DNA of 64,000 bases. Origin: an uncultured Flavobacteriaceae bacterium (GTDB lineage Bacteria > Bacteroidota > Bacteroidia > Flavobacteriales > Flavobacteriaceae). Positions 57,709 to 64,000 of this stretch are shown one piece after another; position 1 is the stretch's first letter; each line of letters starts with the position of its first letter. Made by a program: the position numbers and the translations under genes. Below the pieces are notes generated by a model, which was not told where the DNA came from, searched no databases, and saw only the letters and a program-made list of their open reading frames with translations. The stretch is from the NCBI GenBank assembly GCA_934675205.1, contig CAKUPQ010000001.1, forward strand, positions 620,001 to 684,000, written 5' to 3'.

Positions 57709-60700
57709 CTATTTAGATATTAATATTAAACTTTTTGTTCCCTCGAACTCAATTTCCGTACCATTTTTCAAACTTTCGACAATTTGCAAATCTTCCGTAA
57801 GCGTTTCCGCTTTGATATACTCTGCATTATCTCTGATTGCATTTGCAATTTCGCTTTCAGTCTGAATCTGAACTTTTACTTTGTCCGTTACTTCAAATCC
57901 GGAATCTTTACGGATGTTCTGAATACGGTTTACGAGTTCTCTTGCAATTCCTTCTTTTTTCAATTCTTCGGAAATGGTAACATCAAGAGCCACTGTTATC
58001 CCGTTTGCAGAAGCTACCAGCCAACCCGGAATATCCTGCGAAGTAATCTCTACTTCTTCGCTTGACAAGATAATACTATTTTTGTTAATTTCGATAGAAA
58101 TTTCTCCCTTTTTTTCTAATTCGTTTATTTGTTCTTGAGAAAAACCTTGAATCTCTTTAGAAATCAGTCCCATATCTTTTCCGAAACGAGGCCCTAAAGT
58201 CTTGAAATTCGGTTTAATCTGTTTTACCAAAACTCCCGATGCATCGTTCAAAAGTTCAATTTCTTTTACGTTTACCTCTGCTTTTATCAAATCTGAAACG
58301 GCTTTGATGTCTTGTTTTTGGTTTTCGTCTAAAACAGGAATCATTACTTTTTGCAACGGTTGACGGACCTTTATCATTTCTTTTTTACGAAGCGAAAGCA
58401 CCAGCGAAGAAATCGTTTGTGCATTTTGCATTCTTCTTTCTAACGACTTGTCGATAGCACTTTGGTCGTATTTCGGAAAATCGGACAAATGTACACTTTC
58501 AAAAGTTTCCTTTTGCGTAGCCAAGTTTAAATCTTTGTAAAGTCTGTCCGCATAAAACGGAGCAACAGGAGCAATCAATTTAGCCACAATTTCCAAACAC
58601 GTATAAAGCGTTTGATAGGCCGAAATTTTATCCGTAGAATATTCCCCTTTCCAGAAACGTCTTCTACACAATCTTACGTACCAATTACTCAAATTTTCCT
58701 GTACAAAATCAGAAATAGTACGAGTTGCTCTTGTTGGTTCGTAATCGTCATAAAACGTATCGACCTCTTTAATTAATGTATTCAGTTCGGATAAAATCCA
58801 TCTGTCGATTTCAGGTCTTTCAGAAAGCGGAACTTCCTGTTCTGCATATTTGAATCCGTCAATATTCGCATATAAAGCAAAAAACGAATACGTATTATAT
58901 AGTGTTCCGAAGAATTTTCTGCGAACTTCTGCAATTCCGTCAAGGTCAAATTTCAGGTTATCCCAAGGGTTGGCATTTGAAATCATATACCAACGGGTAG
59001 CATCAGCACCATATTCTTTCAGGGTTTCAAAAGGGTCAGCTGCATTTCCCAAACGTTTGGACATTTTCTGTCCGTTTTTATCTAAAACCAATCCGTTAGA
59101 GACTACGTTTTTGTAAGCTACACTATCAAAAACCAATGTTCCGATTGCGTGAAGTGTATAAAACCAACCACGAGTTTGGTCAACTCCTTCCGCAATGAAA
59201 TCTGCAGGGTAGAAGTTGTTCTGGTCAATATATTCTTTGTTCTCAAACGGATAATGCCATTGTGCATAAGGCATAGCACCCGAATCGAACCAAACGTCAA
59301 TCAAATCGGTTTCTCTATTCATTGGTTTTCCTGAAGCGGATACCAAAACGATTTTATCAACTACGTTTTTGTGCAGGTCAATCAAATCGTAATTTTCTTC
59401 AGATAAATTTCCAACTACAAAATCTTTAAACGGATTTTCGTTCATCAACCCGAATTTAACGGATTTCTCAATTTCATTATACAATTCTTCAACCGAACCG
59501 ATGCAAATTTCTTCGGTTTTGTCTTCTGTTCTCCAAATCGGAAGCGGAATTCCCCAATATCTTGAACGAGATAAATTCCAATCATTTGCATTTTTGAGCC
59601 AATTCCCGAAACGTCCTTCTCCGGTTGCTTTGGGTTTCCAGTTGATGGTTTCGTTTAGCTCAAACATTCGGTCTTTGACTTCCGTAACTTTGATAAACCA
59701 AGAATCCAACGGATAATACAAAATCGGTTTGTCGGTTCTCCAACAGTGTGGGTAACTGTGAACGTATTTTTCAACCTTAAAGGCTTTGTTTTCTTCTTTC
59801 AGACGAATGGCAATTTCTACATCTACCGATTTTTCGGGAGCTTCATTGTCAAGATAATATTCGTTTTTAACGTATTTTCCTGATAAATCTCCCAATCCGT
59901 CAATGAATTTTCCCTGAAGATTTACAAGCGGAATCGCATTTCCGTCTTTGTCTAAAACCAGCATCGGAGGAACTTCCGGAGTGGCTTCTTTAGCAACTTT
60001 GGCATCATCTGCACCAAAAGTAGGAGCAGTATGTACGATTCCTGTTCCGTCTTCAGTCGTTACGAAATCACCCGAAATTACTCTAAACGCATTTTCAGGA
60101 GTTTGGTACGGAAGTGCAACCGGAATAAGTTGTTCGTATTTTATTCCAACCAAATCTTTTCCTTTTGCTTCGGTTACGATTTGATAAGGGATTTTCTTGT
60201 CTTCGGCTTTATAATTTGTAAAATCTTCATCGGATTCCGCTACAAAATATTTCCCTCCGAATTGTTTTGCAATCAAGTTTTTAGCTAACACCACATTGAT
60301 TGGCTCAAACGTATATTGATTAAAAGTTCTAACTAAAACATAATCAATATTTGCTCCAACCGTAAGAGCTGTATTTGAAGGCAATGTCCAAGGCGTAGTC
60401 GTCCAAGCCAAGAAATGAACATCTCCAAAACCTTGTAAAAAGTTTGGTAGCGTTTCGTTTTTTGCTTTGAATTGTGCAACAATGGTTGTGTCGGTAACAT
60501 CACGATACGTTCCCGGTTGGTTTAATTCGTGAGACGATAATCCCGTTCCTGCTTTTGGAGAATACGGCTGAATGGTGTAGCCTTTATACAATAAGTTCTT
60601 GTCGTAAATCTGTTTTAACAACCACCAAACCGATTCCATATATTTGGGTTTGTAGGTAATGTACGGATTTTCCATATCCACCCAATACCCCATTTTTTCG

Positions 60701-61110
60701 GTCAAATCATTCCACACATCGGTATAACGCATTACGGTTCTTTTACACGCTTCGTTATATTCCTCAACCGAAATTTTAACTCCGATGTCTTCTTTGGTGA
60801 TTCCGAGTTCTTTTTCCGTTCCGAGTTCGACAGGAAGTCCGTGTGTATCCCAACCAGCTTTTCGTTTTACCTGAAATCCTTTTTGGGTTTTATATCTACA
60901 GAAAATATCTTTAATAGCACGAGCCATTACGTGATGAATCCCCGGAAGTCCGTTGGCAGACGGAGGTCCCTCGAAAAAAATAAAAGGCGTTTTCCCTTCA
61001 CGGGTTTCAATACTTTTACCGAAAACGTCATTTTCTTTCCAATATTTTAGAATTTCATCAGCTACAACAGGCAAATCAAGCCCTTTATATTCATTGAATT
61101 TACTACTCAT
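57709..61110 (-). CDS. ileS: Isoleucyl-tRNA synthetase
   Basis: 1133 residues, full length. The class I HIGH motif is in GPPSANGLPGIHHVMARAI (about residues 50-68), and the KMSKS motif is KMSKRLGNA at about residue 682. The CP1 editing domain (around residues 200-400) holds HFLAWTTTPWTLPSNTAL. The C-terminal anticodon-binding region starts around residue 800 (DNLKFDLDGIAEVRRKFF). The last part has no zinc-binding cysteine cluster, which matches the long eukaryote-like IleS type. Charges Ile-tRNA. It is followed by the DksA-like gene on the same strand. Confidence 0.95.
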   Translation of the reverse strand: MSSKFNEYKGLDLPVVADEILKYWKENDVFGKSIETREGKTPFIFFEGPPSANGLPGIHHVMARAIKDIFCRYKTQKGFQVKRKAGWDTHGLPVELGTEKELGITKEDIGVKISVEEYNEACKRTVMRYTDVWNDLTEKMGYWVDMENPYITYKPKYMESVWWLLKQIYDKNLLYKGYTIQPYSPKAGTGLSSHELNQPGTYRDVTDTTIVAQFKAKNETLPNFLQGFGDVHFLAWTTTPWTLPSNTALTVGANIDYVLVRTFNQYTFEPINVVLAKNLIAKQFGGKYFVAESDEDFTNYKAEDKKIPYQIVTEAKGKDLVGIKYEQLIPVALPYQTPENAFRVISGDFVTTEDGTGIVHTAPTFGADDAKVAKEATPEVPPMLVLDKDGNAIPLVNLQGKFIDGLGDLSGKYVKNEYYLDNEAPEKSVDVEIAIRLKEENKAFKVEKYVHSYPHCWRTDKPILYYPLDSWFIKVTEVKDRMFELNETINWKPKATGEGRFGNWLKNANDWNLSRSRYWGIPLPIWRTEDKTEEICIGSVEELYNEIEKSVKFGLMNENPFKDFVVGNLSEENYDLIDLHKNVVDKIVLVSASGKPMNRETDLIDVWFDSGAMPYAQWHYPFENKEYIDQNNFYPADFIAEGVDQTRGWFYTLHAIGTLVFDSVAYKNVVSNGLVLDKNGQKMSKRLGNAADPFETLKEYGADATRWYMISNANPWDNLKFDLDGIAEVRRKFFGTLYNTYSFFALYANIDGFKYAEQEVPLSERPEIDRWILSELNTLIKEVDTFYDDYEPTRATRTISDFVQENLSNWYVRLCRRRFWKGEYSTDKISAYQTLYTCLEIVAKLIAPVAPFYADRLYKDLNLATQKETFESVHLSDFPKYDQSAIDKSLERRMQNAQTISSLVLSLRKKEMIKVRQPLQKVMIPVLDENQKQDIKAVSDLIKAEVNVKEIELLNDASGVLVKQIKPNFKTLGPRFGKDMGLISKEIQGFSQEQINELEKKGEISIEINKNSIILSSEEVEITSQDIPGWLVASANGITVALDVTISEELKKEGIARELVNRIQNIRKDSGFEVTDKVKVQIQTESEIANAIRDNAEYIKAETLTEDLQIVESLKNGTEIEFEGTKSLILISK

Positions 61111-61175
61111 TTCTAATGCTTTTCTACTTCTGTAACATAAATAAGACTGCGAATGTACAAATTTTTGTCTTTCGT

Positions 61176-64000
61176 CTATCCTACTAAATTAATAATTTTC
61201 CCCGGAACGATGATTACTTTTTTCGGCTCACGACCTTGTAATTGCTCTTGGGTTCTGCTGTCTGCCAAAATGATTTTTTCGATTTCGGCAACCGATAAAT
61301 CCAATGGAAGATTGATTGTAAATCTCATTTTTCCGTTAAACGAAACAGGATATTCCTTGTCGGATTCTACTAAATGTTTTTCTTCAAAAACAGGGAAATT
61401 CACTTTTGAAATACTTTCGGAATGTCCTAATTTACTCCATAATTCCTCTGCAATATGCGGAGCATAAGGCGAAACCAAAACAGCCAAAGGCTCTAAAATC
61501 GCTCTATGATGACATTTTTGTTGCGAAAGTTCATTTACACAAATCATAAACTGCGAAACTGAGGTGTTAAACGAAAAGTCTTCAATGTCTTGGGTTGCTT
61601 TTTTAATGGTTTTGTGCAGGGATTTGTACATTTCTTTGGTTGGTTCTTCGTCGGTAATGTTCAAGCCATTATCGTCAAAATACAATCGCCAAAGTTTTTT
61701 CAAGAATCCGAAAACCCCTGTGATTCCGGCTGTGTTCCAAGGTTTGGCTTGCTCTAGCGGACCTAAAAACATTTCGTACAAACGCAAAGTATCTGCTCCG
61801 TATTCGTTACAAATATCATCAGGATTGACTACATTGTATTTTGACTTCGACATTTTTTCGACTTCTCTATTAACCTTAAATACGTTATTTGATTCATAAA
61901 CATATTCTGCGGTAATATTTTCTGGTCTCCAAGTTTTAAATTTTTCGACATCTAACTCATCCGAAGAATTAACTAAAGAAACGTCTACGTGAACTCTATA
62001 ATCTCCAAAATATAAGTTGTATATATCAGTAAGTTTCGAGGCTTTAGATAAAAACTCCTCTAATTGTGGAAGATTTTGTAGTTTAGAAACTTGAACCAAA
62101 GGTAATTCGGAACAAAATTTATCTGAAAATTGAGAGGAACAATATATTACAGGAAATTCTTTCTTTAATTTTTCTTCTATTATAGGGTCTATTGCATCTT
62201 TACAAAAAAGTGTCCATCTTGAAACAAAAGCACTCATCCCCAAAATCATTCCTTGGTTAATCAGCTTTTTGAAAGGTTCTTCGGTTGGTGCAAAGCCTCT
62301 GTCTTTTAAGAATTTATTCCAAAAACGGCTGTACAACAAATGACCTGTTGCGTGTTCGCTTCCACCAATATACAAATCTACATTTTGCCAATAGTCCAAC
62401 GCTTCTTTTGAGGCAAATTCGCCTTCGTTTTGCGCATCCATATAACGCAGCCAATACCACGAAGAACCTGCCCAACCTGGCATTGTGTTCAATTCTAATG
62501 GAAAAACCGTTTTGTCATCAATCAACTGATTACTGACAACTGCATTCTGAACACTATCCCAAGCCCAAACCGAAGCATTTCCGAGTGGTGGTTGTCCGTC
62601 TTCTGTTGGCAAGTATTTTTCTACTTCCGGCAAACGAATTGGTAAGTATTTTTGGTCAATCATTTGTGGTAAACCATTCACATAATATACCGGGAATGGC
62701 TCTCCCCAATAGCGTTGACGTGAGAAAACCGCATCACGCAAGCGGTAGTTCACTTTGGCTTTTCCGGCTCCGATTTTTTCTAGCTCTTCAATGATTTTTG
62801 CAGTTCCGGCTTTGTAATCCAATCCGTTCAGAAAATCGGAATTTTCATATACAAAACCTCCTTTTTCGGTAAAAGCCTGTTCCGAAATATCCTGATTAAA
62901 GATATTTTTTATCGGAAGATTAAAGTGTTTTGCAAAAGCATAATCCCTTTCGTCTCCACACGGAACAGCCATCACAGCTCCCGTTCCGTAACCTGCCAAC
63001 ACATAATCGCCTATCCAAATCGGAATAGGTTCTTTGGTAAAAGGGTGCTCTGCATAAGCCCCCGTAAATACTCCCGAAATGGTTTTTACGTCTGCCATAC
63101 GTTCTCTTTCCGAACGCTTTGCAGTGGCTTCAACATAAGCCTCAACAGCTTGTTTTTGTTCAGGTGTTGTAATGCTTTTTACTAATTCGTGTTCGGGTGC
63201 TAAGGTCATAAACGAAACTCCGAAAATGGTGTCGGGACGGGTGGTAAATACTCCGATAGTTAACGGTTTACTGTTTACAGTTGATGGTTCTGTGAACTGT
63301 GAACTGTGAACTGTGAACTCAACAGAAGCACCTACGGACTTTCCAATCCAATTTCTTTGGGACTCCTTGAGGCTTTCCGTCCAGTCAATCGTTTCCAAAC
63401 CTTGTAGTAAGCGTTCTGCATAAGCCGAAATTCGCATACTCCATTGGGTCATTTTCTTACGGATAACAGGATGTCCTCCACGTTCCGATACTCCGTTTAC
63501 GATTTCGTCATTGGCTAAAACTGTTCCCAAGGCAGGGCACCAGTTTACTTCGGTTTCAGCTAAATAGGTAAGTCTGTATTTCAGTAAAATATCTTGTTTT
63601 TCTTCGGCTGAAAATGAGTTCCATTCGCTTGACGAAAAAACGTCAATATTTTCGTCTGAAACTGCATTTACATTGGCATTTCCCTCTTTTTCAAATGCCG
63701 AAACCAAAGTCGAAATATCCTCTGCTTTATCCGAAGTTTTATTGTACCAAGAATTGAACAACTGAAGGAAAATCCATTGTGTCCACTTATAATAATTAGG
63801 GTCGGAAGTTCTCACTTCTCTGCTCCAATCAAACGAAAAACCGATTTTGTCCAACTGTTCTCTGTATCGATTGATGTTGGTTTCCGTAGTAATGGCAGGA
63901 TGTTGCCCGGTTTGAATAGCATATTGTTCTGCTGGCAATCCGAAAGAATCGTAACCCTGTGGATGCAACACATTAAAACCTTGGTGACGTTTGTATCTCG
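61176..64000 (-). CDS. leuS: Leucyl-tRNA synthetase (5' end outside window)
   Basis: Partial: the reading frame continues upstream past the right edge (encoding RYKRHQGFNVLHPQGYD), so about 40-50 N-terminal residues including the HIGH motif lie outside. Inside are the editing domain (VFTTRPDTIFGVSFMTLAPEHEL), the zinc-like and leucyl-specific regions, and the KMSKS motif EKMSKSKYNVVNP. The C-terminal end (VIIVPGKIINLVG) is normal. A stretch encoding FTVHSSQFTEPSTVNSKP at 63261-63320 is repeat DNA captured in frame in the editing-domain linker. The gene is on the same strand as ileS, 65 bp upstream of it. Confidence 0.95.
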   Translation of the reverse strand, partial: RYKRHQGFNVLHPQGYDSFGLPAEQYAIQTGQHPAITTETNINRYREQLDKIGFSFDWSREVRTSDPNYYKWTQWIFLQLFNSWYNKTSDKAEDISTLVSAFEKEGNANVNAVSDENIDVFSSSEWNSFSAEEKQDILLKYRLTYLAETEVNWCPALGTVLANDEIVNGVSERGGHPVIRKKMTQWSMRISAYAERLLQGLETIDWTESLKESQRNWIGKSVGASVEFTVHSSQFTEPSTVNSKPLTIGVFTTRPDTIFGVSFMTLAPEHELVKSITTPEQKQAVEAYVEATAKRSERERMADVKTISGVFTGAYAEHPFTKEPIPIWIGDYVLAGYGTGAVMAVPCGDERDYAFAKHFNLPIKNIFNQDISEQAFTEKGGFVYENSDFLNGLDYKAGTAKIIEELEKIGAGKAKVNYRLRDAVFSRQRYWGEPFPVYYVNGLPQMIDQKYLPIRLPEVEKYLPTEDGQPPLGNASVWAWDSVQNAVVSNQLIDDKTVFPLELNTMPGWAGSSWYWLRYMDAQNEGEFASKEALDYWQNVDLYIGGSEHATGHLLYSRFWNKFLKDRGFAPTEEPFKKLINQGMILGMSAFVSRWTLFCKDAIDPIIEEKLKKEFPVIYCSSQFSDKFCSELPLVQVSKLQNLPQLEEFLSKASKLTDIYNLYFGDYRVHVDVSLVNSSDELDVEKFKTWRPENITAEYVYESNNVFKVNREVEKMSKSKYNVVNPDDICNEYGADTLRLYEMFLGPLEQAKPWNTAGITGVFGFLKKLWRLYFDDNGLNITDEEPTKEMYKSLHKTIKKATQDIEDFSFNTSVSQFMICVNELSQQKCHHRAILEPLAVLVSPYAPHIAEELWSKLGHSESISKVNFPVFEEKHLVESDKEYPVSFNGKMRFTINLPLDLSVAEIEKIILADSRTQEQLQGREPKKVIIVPGKIINLVG
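63261..63320 (-). repeat. TGTGAAC tandem repeat inside leuS
   Basis: Four exact head-to-tail copies of TGTGAAC (63291-63318, plus-strand reading), preceded by related GTTTACAG words. The same style of GTTCACA repeat is typical of intergenic DNA in Flavobacteriia, as I recall. It encodes about 18-20 extra residues without breaking the frame. Confidence 0.75.

Noticed and set aside
63291..63318. The TGTGAAC repeat as a sequencing or assembly artefact.
   Set aside because: The reading frame stays open through it and the flanking leuS sequence is normal; an artefact would be expected to break the frame.

Overview
The window is AT-rich DNA from a member of the Bacteroidota, most likely class Flavobacteriia (Flavobacteriaceae or Weeksellaceae). 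The support is lineage-type content rather than one marker: a secreted endonuclease with a type IX secretion sorting tail, TonB-dependent receptors with a carboxypeptidase-like domain, a bacillithiol BshB1, an isochorismate synthase, a GGGP-type UbiA prenyltransferase, a TPR-AraC membrane regulator, promoters with the Bacteroidota -7 box TAnnTTTG, and almost no Shine-Dalgarno sites. I do not name a genus. No rRNA operon, phage or CRISPR array was seen.

Layout. 1-3.9 kb: a partial large PIG-L deacetylase, a membrane protein and an AI-2E family transporter. 3.9-5.6 kb: an IS3-family element with a frameshifted transposase, lodged inside an older imperfect palindrome. 5.6-10 kb (minus strand): MscS channel, Maf, UbiA prenyltransferase, rlmB, a small membrane protein, tgt. 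10-15.9 kb (plus strand): Nfu-type protein, second MscS channel, hemE, an unknown gene, hemH, a secreted protein. 16-23.3 kb: lipoprotein, aldehyde dehydrogenase, TonB receptor divergent from a MocR-type regulator, FAD-linked oxidase. 23.4-28.7 kb: a TPR histidine kinase with a NarL-type regulator, facing three surface-protein genes. 28.7-36.4 kb: recX, SAM hydroxide adenosyltransferase, secreted endonuclease I, metallophosphoesterase, a cysteine-less thioredoxin-like protein, a duplicated gene fragment flanking a secreted protein gene, MATE, CBS protein. 36.6-39.9 kb: ribosomal protein L31, MtfA-like peptidase, tRNA-Arg with a GIY-YIG gene and two tRNA fragments, M20 peptidase. 39.9-47.5 kb: TonB receptor, TPR-AraC regulator, three lipoprotein genes. 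47.5-64 kb (minus strand): DUF3820, OsmC, LysM receptor-like protein, guaA, tRNA-His, bshB1, isochorismate synthase, hotdog thioesterase, CoA transferase, dinB, tadA, DksA-like, ileS and partial leuS.

Two candidate systems stand out. First, three copies of a dyad TCAGGG-N4-CCCTGA (two of them with one changed base) each lie exactly 22 bp upstream of a -7 box: before the kinase/regulator operon itself, before the beta-helix lipoprotein gene, and before a short terminated transcript with no obvious protein. This predicts a self-activating two-component regulon controlling surface proteins and a small RNA. Second, a GIY-YIG nuclease gene lies between an intact tRNA-Arg and a copy of that tRNA's 5' part, followed by an internally deleted remnant and a second 5' tRNA copy. 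Both tRNA copies carry the same 20-bp palindrome in the D-loop. This looks like a tRNA-associated mobile unit with a non-autonomous derivative.

Repeats are the other theme. Hairpins built from short words (CCACAGATT, CACAGAGA, GAACAGAGA, GTTCACA, GAAGTCC) occur between genes, and two have been captured in frame inside coding sequence: in the MocR-type regulator and in the leuS editing region.
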